From the NCBI RefSeq assembly GCF_025452235.1, contig NZ_CP104965.1, positions 1,794,501 to 1,858,500 of the forward strand: DNA of 64,000 bases, given 5' to 3'. Under the pieces are notes generated by a model. It did no database searches. It had not been told where the DNA came from and was given only the letters and a program-made list of their open reading frames with translations. Below are positions 41,976 to 50,462 of this stretch, piece by piece. Position 1 is the first letter of the stretch; each line of letters starts with the position of its first letter. The stretch comes from Devosia neptuniae (GTDB lineage Bacteria > Pseudomonadota > Alphaproteobacteria > Rhizobiales > Devosiaceae). The position numbers were made by a program, and so were the translations under genes.

Positions 41976-44555
41976 ATGGCCCGTCAATCGGATGCCTTGC
42001 TCAAGGATTATCGCGCCAAGCGCGACTTCACCAAAACCCAGGAGCCTTCGGGCGCGTCTGCCGCTGACAAGTCCACGGGCTATCGCTTCGTCGTGCAGAA
42101 GCATGATGCGACGCGCCTGCACTATGATTTCCGCATCGAGCTGGATGGGGTGCTCAAGAGCTGGGCGGTGACCAAGGGACCGTCCGACAATCCGGAGGAC
42201 AAGCGGCTGGCCGTGCGCGTCGAGGATCATCCGCTCGATTATGGCGGCTTTGAAGGCACCATTCCCGAGGGCGAATATGGTGGCGGCACGGTGATGCTGT
42301 GGGACGAGGGCACCTGGGAGCCGATCGGGGACCCGCATGCGGCCCTTAAGGATGGCGACCTCAAGATGGTGCTGCATGGGCAGCGCATGAAGGGGGAATG
42401 GGTGCTGGTCCATATGAAGGGTCGCGACAGCAAGCGCAAATCCGGCCCGCCACGCGAGAATTGGCTGCTGATCAAGCACCGGGACAAATACGCCAGGGAC
42501 AAGGAAACCCTGGTCGATCGCTTCACCAATTCGGTGTCCACCGGCCGCGATCTGGCCGGTATCGCCAAGGGGCTCAAGCCCAAAAAGCGCACCTCCGTTG
42601 CGGCCGACGCGACCTGGCATTCCGACAAGGACAAGGCCGTCGACAATCCGCTGCCGGCCAAAACGGGGCGGAGCAAGCGAACGGCGAACCTGCCGGAATT
42701 TCGCGCGCCACAATTGGCCACGCTGGTCTCGGAAGTCCCTGCGGGCGGCGATTGGCTGTTCGAAATGAAATATGACGGCTATCGGTGCCTGGCCGCCATT
42801 GCCGGCGAGACGGTTCGCCTGTTCACCCGCACCGGCAAGGACTGGACCGAGCAGTTCGGGGCCATCGTGCCCCCGCTGTCACGGCTCACCAAGGGCAGCG
42901 CGCTGATCGACGGCGAATTATGCGCCTTCGACGCCAAGGGGCGCACCGATTTTTCCACCCTCAAGGCGCATCTCTCCAATGGCGGGCCGCTGACCTATTT
43001 CGCCTTTGACCTGCTGGAGCTGGATGGCGAGGATCTCACCAGGCACAAGCTGATCGACCGCAAGGCGCGGCTCGAAACGCTGCTGGGTAAGATCGAGGCG
43101 TCCTCGCTGGTGCAATTTTCCACCCATGTCACCGGCAATGGACAAAAGGTCTTCGACGCTATTTGCCGGGAGGGTCACGAGGGCATTATCGCCAAGGAGG
43201 CGCACGCGCCCTATCGCAGCGAACGCACCAGAAGCTGGCTCAAGATCAAATGCGTGCACCGCCAGGAATTCGTCATCGGCGGCTGGTCGCCCTCGAGCAA
43301 GAAGAAGAGCTTTGCCTCGCTGCTGCTGGGCACCAAGGAAAAGGGCAAGCTGATCTATCGCGGCCGGGTCGGCACCGGCTTCGACACTGACAGTGCAGAA
43401 GCCTTGCAGCAGCAGCTCGACAAGCTGGGGCGCAAGACCAATCCGTTCGACGCCGTGCCAAGGCCCGTCGCCCGCGCCGCCAATTGGGTGGCCCCAGAGC
43501 TGGTGGCCGAAATCGGCTATGCCGAGTTCACCCCCGATGGCGTGCTGCGTCATCCATCCTTCCTCGGCCTGCGCGAAGACAAGCCGGCAGGCGAGGTGGA
43601 GCTGGAACAGCCGGCGGCCGCGCCTCAAAAAGGCAAGCTCGATGCCCAGGCCGGGATTGCGGCCGCGCAAGCTGCGGGGATCAAGCTCACCAGCCCCGAT
43701 CGCGTGGTCTATCCGGGCCAGGGCGTCACCAAGGCAGATTTGGTGGCATACTATGCCGCCGTGGCCGAGCGGATGCTGCCCTATATCGCCAAACGGCCGC
43801 TGAGCCTGCTGCGCTGCCCGCAGGGGCGGGCCAAATATTGCTTCTTCCAGAAGCACGATACCGGTGGCTTCCCCGACGCGATGAAATCGCTGCTCATCAC
43901 CGAGAAGGATGGCAGCCGGGAAGACTATTTCTACATCGAGGACCTGCCCGGGCTGATCGCCGGTACGCAGATGAATGTGCTCGAATGGCATTTGTGGGGA
44001 GCCGATATCGACCAGGTCGAAAAGCCCGAGCGGATCATCTTCGATATCGATCCGGATGAAGGATTGGGCTTTGCCGAGGTGCGCTCGGCGGCGCGGGATA
44101 TCAGCAAGGCATTGCAAGCGCTGGATCTGGAAAGCTATCCATTGGTCACCGGCGGCAAGGGCGTGCATGTCATCGCGCCGTTGCGCCCAAGCATGGAATG
44201 GCCGGAGGTCAAGGCGTTCTGCAAGGCCTTGGCCCAGCGCCTGGCCGATAACGAGCCCGATCGCTTCGTCGCAACGATGAGCAAGGCCAAGCGCAAGGGC
44301 AAGCTGTTCATCGATTACCTGCGCAATGAGCGCGGCTCCACGGCCATCGCCCCCTGGTCGAGTCGCTCCCGGCAGGGGGCACCGGCGGCGGTGCCGGTCA
44401 GTTGGGACGAGTTGGAGACCATCACGGCCGCCAATCAGTTCACCCTGGCCGACGCCGCCGCACGGGCTAGCCTGGCCGACCCCTGGAAGGGTTATTTTTC
44501 GACCAAGCAGTCGATCACCAAGGCCATGCTGCGCGCCGTGACGGACGAGACCTAG
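41976..44555 (+). CDS. ligD: Multifunctional DNA ligase D
   Basis: End-joining ligase of 859 aa with three enzymes in the order phosphoesterase - ligase - polymerase, as in Pseudomonas. PE domain about 25-190 (KHDATRLHYDFRIELDGVLKSWAVTKGPS). Ligase domain about 230-530 with adenylation lysine K265 in FEMKYDGYRCLA, DGELCAFDAKG and EGIIAKEAHAPY. Primase-type polymerase about 570-855 with the IIFDIDPDEGLGF metal motif near 690 and SKAKRKGKLFIDYLRN. Co-transcribed with ku under the EcfG-type promoter. Confidence 0.96.
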   Translation: MARQSDALLKDYRAKRDFTKTQEPSGASAADKSTGYRFVVQKHDATRLHYDFRIELDGVLKSWAVTKGPSDNPEDKRLAVRVEDHPLDYGGFEGTIPEGEYGGGTVMLWDEGTWEPIGDPHAALKDGDLKMVLHGQRMKGEWVLVHMKGRDSKRKSGPPRENWLLIKHRDKYARDKETLVDRFTNSVSTGRDLAGIAKGLKPKKRTSVAADATWHSDKDKAVDNPLPAKTGRSKRTANLPEFRAPQLATLVSEVPAGGDWLFEMKYDGYRCLAAIAGETVRLFTRTGKDWTEQFGAIVPPLSRLTKGSALIDGELCAFDAKGRTDFSTLKAHLSNGGPLTYFAFDLLELDGEDLTRHKLIDRKARLETLLGKIEASSLVQFSTHVTGNGQKVFDAICREGHEGIIAKEAHAPYRSERTRSWLKIKCVHRQEFVIGGWSPSSKKKSFASLLLGTKEKGKLIYRGRVGTGFDTDSAEALQQQLDKLGRKTNPFDAVPRPVARAANWVAPELVAEIGYAEFTPDGVLRHPSFLGLREDKPAGEVELEQPAAAPQKGKLDAQAGIAAAQAAGIKLTSPDRVVYPGQGVTKADLVAYYAAVAERMLPYIAKRPLSLLRCPQGRAKYCFFQKHDTGGFPDAMKSLLITEKDGSREDYFYIEDLPGLIAGTQMNVLEWHLWGADIDQVEKPERIIFDIDPDEGLGFAEVRSAARDISKALQALDLESYPLVTGGKGVHVIAPLRPSMEWPEVKAFCKALAQRLADNEPDRFVATMSKAKRKGKLFIDYLRNERGSTAIAPWSSRSRQGAPAAVPVSWDELETITAANQFTLADAAARASLADPWKGYFSTKQSITKAMLRAVTDET

Positions 44556-44564
44556 CGCCGGGCC

Positions 44565-45623
44565 TTACGGCATCGGTCCGATGATTTCGCCTAAATCCGC
44601 ACCGCCGTCGGCCATGGTCAGCCGATCCAGATGGGTATGCAAGGTCCAGCGAACCCGTCCATTTTCGCGCTCGACGCTTGCCTGCCCGCCTAGCGCGATG
44701 GGAACCACCCGCTCCAGCACCACGCTGCCAAAGCCGCGCCGCGTGCTCGCCTGGGCGGGCGGGGCGGGTTCGCTCCCCTTTGCCTGCTCATCCCAGGTTA
44801 AGGTCAGGCCGCGCACGCCATCGTCGAACTCCTCGATTTCCCAGGACAATTGCACATGGCCGCCGCGCGGCGAGAGGGCGCCATATTTGGCGGCATTGGT
44901 GCCCAGTTCATGAAAAGCCATGCCCAGGTTTTGCACCGCGCCCGGCTGCAGCATAATCAGCGGGCCCGACAGGGTCACCTGCTCGGCATTGGCAAAGATG
45001 CTCAAATGCTCCTGCGCCAGCTCGAACAGGCCGGCGCCTGACCAGTTGGAATTGACCAGCAGGTCATGCGAGCGGGAAAGGGCCATGATGCGGGCCCGCA
45101 CCTGCTCTTCGAAATCCTTGGCTGACAGCGCGCGATTGCTCGATTCCCGGATTATCGAGAGGATCACCGCGAACTGGTTCTTCATGCGGTGGTTGACCTC
45201 GCGCAGCAGCAATCGGATGCGCTGCTCGGACTCGCGCGTCTGGCTGATATCCCGCGCAATCTTGGACGCGCCGATAATGCTGCCGTCGGCGTCCTTAATC
45301 GGTGAAACGGTGATGGACACGTAGATGGTCGAGCCATCCTTGCGCAGGCGCGTCGTGTCATAGCTTTCCACGCGCTCGCCATTGCGGATGCGCGAAATGA
45401 TGTCGGTTTCCTCGCTGCGCAGATGCTGGGGAATGAGCATCAGAATGGAGCGGCCGACAGCCTCTTCGGGCGTATAGCCGAACATGCGTTGGGCCGCGAT
45501 ATTCCAGCTGGTGATGACGCTGTTCAGATCCTTGCTGATGATCGCGTCAAAAGAGCTGTCGATGATCGCTGCCAGGCGCGCGGCCGCAGCGAAATCTGGT
45601 CTGGTGTCCACGAAGGTACTCAC
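44565..45623 (-). CDS. PAS-HWE family sensor histidine kinase
   Basis: A 352-aa soluble kinase. N-terminal PAS domain (about 15-130: AIIDSSFDAIISKDLNSVITSWNIAAQRMFGYTPEEAVGRS, with PAC). The HWE phosphotransfer region has H145 in EVNHRMKNQFAVILSI, and the ATPase domain has HELGTNAAKYGALS and the family W-x-E in LTWDEQ. No membrane span. HWE/HisKA2 kinases are the class that feeds PhyR in the alphaproteobacterial general stress response, so its place in the stress island is suggestive. The start is GTG with a poor ribosome site. Confidence 0.88.
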   Translation of the reverse strand: MSTFVDTRPDFAAAARLAAIIDSSFDAIISKDLNSVITSWNIAAQRMFGYTPEEAVGRSILMLIPQHLRSEETDIISRIRNGERVESYDTTRLRKDGSTIYVSITVSPIKDADGSIIGASKIARDISQTRESEQRIRLLLREVNHRMKNQFAVILSIIRESSNRALSAKDFEEQVRARIMALSRSHDLLVNSNWSGAGLFELAQEHLSIFANAEQVTLSGPLIMLQPGAVQNLGMAFHELGTNAAKYGALSPRGGHVQLSWEIEEFDDGVRGLTLTWDEQAKGSEPAPPAQASTRRGFGSVVLERVVPIALGGQASVERENGRVRWTLHTHLDRLTMADGGADLGEIIGPMP

Positions 45624-45743
45624 TTGATGGAGGGTTGATCAGAGGTTTGACGCCAGTTGCATTCTTGCCCGTCGGCCCTTGGGCTGGCAATGGGCCGGCG
45701 CGTTTTGCCAACCAACAAATATCGTGCATGACGGGGCCCGTGG

Positions 45744-45768
45744 GGAACCTCAGCCAAGGCGGCTCGTT
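45744..45768 (+). promoter_or_regulatory. EcfG-type promoter of the DUF892 gene
   Basis: GGAAC (45744-45748), 16 bp, CGTT (45765-45768), a perfect general-stress sigma promoter 39 bp upstream of the DUF892 start. Confidence 0.75.
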
Positions 45769-45807
45769 TTCCGAGCAGCGTCCAACCTCATCACGGAGAA
45801 TAGACAA

Positions 45808-46299
45808 ATGGCTGAGCAGAAAACCCTCGACGATCTGTTTCTCGATACGCTCAAGGACATCTATTACGCCGAACGGCAGATCGTGAAGACGCTGCCGAAA
45901 ATGGCCAAGGCGGCGACAGCATCGGAACTGAAAGCCGGTTTCGAGCAGCATCTGAGTGAATCCGAAGGCCATGTCGAACGCCTCGAACAGGTATTCGAGC
46001 TATTGGGCAAGACGCCGCGCGGCAAGACCTGTGACGCCATCCTGGGCATTATCGAGGAAGGCAAGAGCATCATGGAAGAATTCAAGGGCACGCCGGCGCT
46101 CGATGCCGGGCTGGTCTCGGCGGCGCAGGCGGTGGAGCATTACGAGATTGCCCGCTATGGCACGCTCAAGAGCTGGGCGGAATTGCTTGGCCTGAAGCAG
46201 GCCGTGGCCCTGTTCGATGCCACCCTCAAGGAAGAAATCGCCACCGACAAGAAACTGAGCCAGGTGGCATTGGGCGCGGTCAACAAGCAGGCAGCCTAA
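45808..46299 (+). CDS. DUF892 ferritin-like protein (YciF type)
   Basis: A 163-aa four-helix di-iron protein. The family pattern is LDDLFLDTLKDIYYAERQIVKTLPKMAKAA (7-36), HLSESEGHVERLEQVFELLG with paired Glu/His ligands, and a second half EHYEIARYGTLKSWAELLG and LFDATLKEEIATDKKLS. YciE/YciF-like proteins are general-stress proteins in proteobacteria. CGGAG lies 9 nt before ATG 45808, with the EcfG-type promoter just upstream. Confidence 0.92.
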   Translation: MAEQKTLDDLFLDTLKDIYYAERQIVKTLPKMAKAATASELKAGFEQHLSESEGHVERLEQVFELLGKTPRGKTCDAILGIIEEGKSIMEEFKGTPALDAGLVSAAQAVEHYEIARYGTLKSWAELLGLKQAVALFDATLKEEIATDKKLSQVALGAVNKQAA

Positions 46300-46306
46300 A
46301 ACCAGA

Positions 46307-46334
46307 ATGGCGCGAACCCTGGGGTTCGCGCCAT
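46307..46334. terminator. Strong stem-loop after the DUF892 gene
   Basis: Perfect 12-bp stem ATGGCGCGAACC/GGTTCGCGCCAT with CTGG loop, between converging genes. It lacks a T-run on either strand, so it may act as a shared 3'-end stabiliser rather than an intrinsic terminator. Confidence 0.5.
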
Positions 46335-46356
46335 CTCACTGCCGGCATATCCCAGG

Positions 46357-46827
46357 TTAGTCGGGAAATCTGAACAGCGCTGCAAGCAACCTGCCGCTGC
46401 GAATCCCGGCTTGCTGTGGGCTGGCTTCTTTTTCGCGGCGCTCCATCCGCTCGGTCTTGTAAGCCCGGCCGTCATGGCCCCGCACAGTCATCGGCTCATA
46501 GGCCGGCGAGAGGGGCTTTTCTTGATCATTGGACATGTCAAACCTCCCAATGCCCCGATAACGGGGCGATTGGGAGAAAGGTTGCGGCGTCTCAGCCCCG
46601 CCGCTGGCGCAATAATCGGCGATGCGCTCCCGCCACGAGCGGGTGCGCAATTGCCCGATCAGCAATTGCCGCACGCTTTCATCATGACCACGATCGCCGA
46701 CCGGCAGCAGGATAGTTTTGCCGTCGATATTGGCGTGCAACACGCCGCGCTCGACGAAATAGGTCGCTCGCAGGCTGGCATGCCCATCCGAGACTTCGAG
46801 GTCCCGCACGATATTCTCGTTCCGCAT
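46357..46827 (-). CDS. Hypothetical protein, possibly two fused small genes
   Basis: One open frame of 156 aa. AGGGAGG precedes ATG 46827. Residues 1-77 look like a compact domain (SLRATYFVERGVLHANIDGKTILLPVGD, QLLIGQLRTRSWRERIADYC). Residues 98-156, starting MSNDQEKPLSPAYEP at 46536, look like a separate charged small protein with its own GGGAGG 7 nt upstream. Between them the sequence contains a GCCCCG/CGGGGC hairpin. No family recognised. See the finding on a possible fusion. Confidence 0.6.
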   Translation of the reverse strand: MRNENIVRDLEVSDGHASLRATYFVERGVLHANIDGKTILLPVGDRGHDESVRQLLIGQLRTRSWRERIADYCASGGAETPQPFSQSPRYRGIGRFDMSNDQEKPLSPAYEPMTVRGHDGRAYKTERMERREKEASPQQAGIRSGRLLAALFRFPD

Positions 46828-46915
46828 GTTCTGGCCTCCCTAAGGGAGACTAACGCGGTTGTCTGAGGTCGGTCCAGTAGCGTTCAGGCGAGCAAATCGG
46901 CGCGAGCCAGCCGGC

Positions 46916-47104
46916 CTAATGCGGCTTGGATTTGTGCTCGGGTTTACCCTTGCGCTTGGTCGAGGCCATTTTCTCCAGCTCGGACTCGCTCATCGACAGC
47001 ATGGATTTGGACGCGCCCTTGAGTTCGCCCTTGGGCGTATCGCCGCGTTTGGCCGAGAGAGCCGCGCCGGCGGCTTTTTGTTGAGCAGCTGATTTGGCAG
47101 GCAT
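46916..47104 (-). CDS. DUF3008-family small basic protein
   Basis: A 62-aa Lys/Ala/Ser-rich protein of the DUF3008 type: MPAKSAAQQKAAGAALSAKRGD, KGELKGASKSMLS, ELEKMASTKRKGKPEH. Such proteins are frequent stress-associated small genes of unknown function. GGAG is 9 nt upstream of ATG 47104, and a near-consensus EcfG-type promoter is present. Confidence 0.85.
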   Translation of the reverse strand: MPAKSAAQQKAAGAALSAKRGDTPKGELKGASKSMLSMSESELEKMASTKRKGKPEHKSKPH

Positions 47105-47137
47105 GGTGAAATCTCCGAAAAGAGGTTCAACCAGGGC

Positions 47138-47162
47138 AACGCGTGGAGCCTGCGACGGTTCG
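47138..47162 (-). promoter_or_regulatory. Near-consensus EcfG-type promoter of the DUF3008 gene
   Basis: On the minus strand CGAAC-N16-CGTT, one mismatch from the consensus, with its -10 33 nt upstream of the DUF3008 start. Confidence 0.42.
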
Positions 47163-47180
47163 ATCACGAAACAGGGGAGG

Positions 47181-47780
47181 TCAGGAGGCCGGTGTCAGGC
47201 TCACCATGACCAATTTGATCGAGCGCTTGCGCACATTGGACTGGCCGGGGCTGGTGGTTACCGCATCGGGCAGGTCTAGGATGATGTCGGCGCGGCCATT
47301 AACGATCGCGCTGGCGGGTAGGGGAAAGCTGAAGCGGCCAGTTCTGCCGGGCATCACCATGGCCCGGCCCAGCGGTGTGCCATTGGCCGAGACCACAACC
47401 CGCTGCTGGGGGGGGCCGGGGAGGGTGACGCCGGTCAGCTCCAGGGTCAGCGTCAGGTTTTGCGCGGGCACCGTAAAGGCCAGCTGGGCGCTTTCACCCA
47501 AAGCATGCATGCCGTCCCCTGCCGGGCCTTCCCAGCCACACGGGCGCAGCTCGCGCGTATCGGGGCCGCCGGAGCGGAAATCGATGCTGGTGCCCAGCGT
47601 ATAGGCGGCCGTGACGGGCTGGGGCAGGCAGGTCGTGGTCCTGTCGATATAATAGGCCCGATAATCCGGCGGCACATTGGGGTGCAGCATCAACCAGACG
47701 ACGGCCAGTTCCCCCAGAGCGAGCACGCCCGCCAGGGCATAAAGCGGAATGGCCCAGGGGCGATCAGACCAGCGCAACAT
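47181..47780 (-). CDS. Membrane-anchored hypothetical protein of the mannosyltransferase locus
   Basis: A 199-aa protein. One N-terminal membrane span (WAIPLYALAGVLALGELAVVWLML, about 9-32) and a beta-rich periplasmic domain with two cysteines (TTTCLPQP and LRPCGWEG), probably one disulfide. The pattern ELTGVTLPGPPQQRVVVSANGTPLGRA suggests an immunoglobulin- or carbohydrate-binding-like sandwich. GGAGG precedes ATG 47780, and its start overlaps the 3' end of the PIG-V-like gene by 17 nt, so they are co-translated. Function unknown. Confidence 0.75.
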   Translation of the reverse strand: MLRWSDRPWAIPLYALAGVLALGELAVVWLMLHPNVPPDYRAYYIDRTTTCLPQPVTAAYTLGTSIDFRSGGPDTRELRPCGWEGPAGDGMHALGESAQLAFTVPAQNLTLTLELTGVTLPGPPQQRVVVSANGTPLGRAMVMPGRTGRFSFPLPASAIVNGRADIILDLPDAVTTSPGQSNVRKRSIKLVMVSLTPAS

Positions 47781-49002
47781 TGCCTCCGAACCAGGCCAGG
47801 GTCGTGGTGTAGGCACCCAGCAGGATGACGGCAAGGCTCAGCCAAAACAGCCAGCGGCGGCGGGCAAGGATCGTCATCAGCGTGATGGTGAGCGGCGTTA
47901 ATGCCGACATGAAGCGCAGCATGGAGGCAAGCCCGGCCGCCAGCGGGATGATGATGGCGAGCAGGCAAAACAAAGCTGCGGGCCATTGCCGCCGCCAGGC
48001 GAGGACGCCAGTCAGAATGAGCCCGGCCAGCGCGACGGTGGCCAGAATTTGCGAGCTGGTCGGCGCCCAGCCTTCATCCGGCCGATTGCCGAAGCCCTGC
48101 CAGAGATAGGTCAGCGGATTGGCAATGGTGCGGGCCCAGGCACGCTGCACATGACTGAAGGCCAGCGCGTCGCCCACCCAGAAATGGAGGAACGCCATAT
48201 AGGCAAACAGCCCGAGCGGGGCGACGAACAGGGCAAGCACCAATTGCGGATTGCCCAGCAGCGCCGGGATGGCGCCGCGCCAGGTGCCGGCGTTGCGGCG
48301 ATAATCGAGCAGGGCTTGCAGGCCGATGGCGAGCGAGGCGAACACGCCGACAATGCGGGTGGCCGACAGGATGGCAGCAGCGACGCCGGCGCTGAGATAG
48401 CGCGAACGGGCCAATTGGGCGAAGACCAAAGTGGTCATCAGCACATAAAGCGGCTCGGTGAAGAAGCTGGTGAAGTAGAACGAGACCGGCCCGCTCAGCA
48501 TGAAGGCGGCATAAAGCGCATAGGCGGCGCGGTCGCGGTTCAGCAGCGGCCAGGCGGCGAGGACCGCCATGTAAGTGGTGACCAGCGAGACCAGGCTTGC
48601 CGTAACGATAGTGGGGAAGGGCAGCAGCGCACGCACGCCGCCGACCAGCATGGGGAAAGAGGGAAAGAAGGCCCAATTGCCGGCATTGATGCGCCCGGGC
48701 ACGGGAAAGCGGTCATAGCCGGTTTCGGCCATCTTGACGTACCAGCTGCAATCCCAGCGGCAGAGTTCGTCGAAATATTCGGTGAACTCGGCCGCAGGCA
48801 TGGCGGTGCGGAAGGCAAGGAAGCGCAGCAGCAGCCCGCTGAGCAGGAAGACCAGCGGCAATAGCAGAATGTAGGAGAGCGCCGGGGAGCGGGGGATGTC
48901 GAAAACGCTTGTTGCCGGCAGCGTCAGGCCAGCCTCTACCGGGGCGGACGTGGCCGTAGCTTCTCGATATATGTCGGTGCCGCGGTTCTCGAAAATCGCC
49001 AT
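47764..49002 (-). CDS. PIG-V-like mannosyltransferase, multi-span membrane protein
   Basis: A 412-aa GT-C-fold glycosyltransferase with about ten spans. The catalytic-type first loop is FDELCRWDCSWYVKMAETGYDRFP (about 77-100), the RWDxxWY motif of the PIG-V/Gpi18 mannosyltransferase family. Such enzymes use polyprenyl-phosphate sugars as donors and act on the periplasmic side. The divergent neighbour at 49172 encodes a polyprenyl-phosphate sugar synthase, a plausible donor supplier. ATG 49002 follows AGGGTGAG. Confidence 0.82.
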   Translation of the reverse strand: MAIFENRGTDIYREATATSAPVEAGLTLPATSVFDIPRSPALSYILLLPLVFLLSGLLLRFLAFRTAMPAAEFTEYFDELCRWDCSWYVKMAETGYDRFPVPGRINAGNWAFFPSFPMLVGGVRALLPFPTIVTASLVSLVTTYMAVLAAWPLLNRDRAAYALYAAFMLSGPVSFYFTSFFTEPLYVLMTTLVFAQLARSRYLSAGVAAAILSATRIVGVFASLAIGLQALLDYRRNAGTWRGAIPALLGNPQLVLALFVAPLGLFAYMAFLHFWVGDALAFSHVQRAWARTIANPLTYLWQGFGNRPDEGWAPTSSQILATVALAGLILTGVLAWRRQWPAALFCLLAIIIPLAAGLASMLRFMSALTPLTITLMTILARRRWLFWLSLAVILLGAYTTTLAWFGGNVALV

Positions 49003-49171
49003 GGGCTCACCCTGAAACGCCAAGCAAGATTGGTTGACATAAATCCATGCGTGGGGACATCTGCGTCAATTGCAAGGCAGCCATCCGTTATTTGCGTGCA
49101 ACCAATTGGCGATCTCGTGCTTTGTAGCGCTTCGCGGGTGGTGGTATAAAATTAAGCAACAGGTAACACCC

Positions 49172-50311
49172 ATGTCGGTCGGCCCCGCTATCGATACTCC
49201 TACCGTACAGACCACCACTTTCAGCCCTGCCCAATTGGCGGTTATTGTTCCCAGCTACAATGAGCGGGGCAATATTGAGTTGCTCTATGAAAAGCTCGCC
49301 ATAGCTTTAGGCGATACGGCCTGGGAGATGATTGTCGTCGACGACAATAGTCCCGATGGCACGGCCGACGTGGTCAATGAGCTGTCGCGTGTTTATGCCA
49401 ATGTGCGCTGCCTGCGCCGGTTTGGCCGCCGGGGCCTGGCCTCGGCCTGTATTGAAGGCATGGCCGTGACCTCCGCGCCCTATGTGGCGGTCATCGATGC
49501 CGATCTGCAGCATGACGAAGCCATCCTGCCCAAAATGCTGGAAGAGGCGCTGAATGGCGCCGATCTGGTCATCGGGTCGCGCTTTATCGGCGGCGGTTCA
49601 GCCGGGGATGGCCTGAGCAAGACGCGGCTATCGGGCAGCCAATTGGCGACCAAGCTGGCCGTGATGATTGCCGGGCAGGATGTCAGCGATCCGATGAGCG
49701 GCTTCTTCCTGATGCGGCGCGATGCGGCGCTGAAGGCCGCGCCGAAGCTGGCCAGCGACGGCTTCAAGATTTTGATCGATCTGATCGTCACCTCGGCCCG
49801 CACGGGCAACCCGCTCAGAATCGCCGAAGTGCCTTACGTGTTCCGGCCGCGCCATGCGGGCGAGAGCAAGATGAACCCGCTGATCGTCATCCAATATCTG
49901 GGGCTGTGGTTCTCCAAGCTGACCGGGGGCGTCTTGCCGCCGAGCTTCTTGCTGTTCGGCCTGGTCGGCGGCACGGGCGTCGTGGTGCATCTGGCGAGCC
50001 TGTGGCTCTTCACCTCGGCGATCGGGGCCAATTTCGTGGTGTCGCAGATTGCGGCCACGCTGATCGCCATGACGTGGAATTTCTTCCTCAACAACAACCT
50101 GACCTATGCCGATCGCAAGCTGCATGGGATGAAGCTGATCACCGGGTTGATCGGCTTCTGCGGCATCTGCGCACTGGGCGGCATTGCCAATATTTCGGTG
50201 GCCAATGCGATCTACCAGGCCAATCACCAGACCTTCATCGCCGGCCTCTCGGGCGCGATCATGAGCTCGGTGTTCAACTATGCCGTGACGCGGGCCTTTA
50301 CCTGGAAGTAG
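49172..50311 (+). CDS. Polyprenyl-phosphate glycosyltransferase with GtrA-like domain
   Basis: A 379-aa GT2 enzyme of the dolichol-phosphate mannose synthase type. GT-A core at about 20-235: VIVPSYNERGNIELL, IVVDDNSPDGTADVV, VIDADLQHDE and SDPMSGFFLMRR. The C-terminal third is a four-span GtrA-like domain (FLLFGLVGGTGVVVHLASLWLF to MTWNFFLNNNLTYADRK). It would make polyprenyl-phosphate-mannose or -glucose and flip or hold it in the membrane. Divergent from the PIG-V-like gene. Start ATG 49172 follows AGGTAAC. Confidence 0.88.
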   Translation: MSVGPAIDTPTVQTTTFSPAQLAVIVPSYNERGNIELLYEKLAIALGDTAWEMIVVDDNSPDGTADVVNELSRVYANVRCLRRFGRRGLASACIEGMAVTSAPYVAVIDADLQHDEAILPKMLEEALNGADLVIGSRFIGGGSAGDGLSKTRLSGSQLATKLAVMIAGQDVSDPMSGFFLMRRDAALKAAPKLASDGFKILIDLIVTSARTGNPLRIAEVPYVFRPRHAGESKMNPLIVIQYLGLWFSKLTGGVLPPSFLLFGLVGGTGVVVHLASLWLFTSAIGANFVVSQIAATLIAMTWNFFLNNNLTYADRKLHGMKLITGLIGFCGICALGGIANISVANAIYQANHQTFIAGLSGAIMSSVFNYAVTRAFTWK

Positions 50312-50349
50312 GTGCTTGGGGCGTCTGTCCCACAACACCGTAAAACCCA

Positions 50350-50436
50350 CGGTGTCATTCCCGCGAAAGCCGGAACCTCTGTTTGCTAAAGCAGCATCGT
50401 AAAACAGAGGTTCCGGCTTTCGCGGGAATGACACCG
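50350..50436. repeat. Long perfect inverted-repeat hairpin element
   Basis: A perfect 35-bp stem, 50350-50384 against 50402-50436, with a 17-nt loop. The arms contain TTCCCGCGAAAGCCGGAA. Located between the glycosyltransferase and dxs 3' ends. It is too long for an ordinary terminator and has no T-run, so it looks like a palindromic intergenic element (MITE or REP class). Confidence 0.9.
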
Positions 50437-50462
50437 GGATGGAATATCCGTCGGGGATAGTT

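Noticed and set aside
40782..42713. 643-aa minus-strand open frame over ku and ligD
   Set aside because: Shadow of two well-supported genes; no start or motif support.
46828..46885. Possible EcfG promoter for the 156-aa ORF
   Set aside because: Best match is GGACC-N15-CGTT: wrong -35 and short spacer.
50350..50436. Read as a bidirectional terminator
   Set aside because: Stem of 35 bp and no T-run on either side; better explained as a palindromic element.
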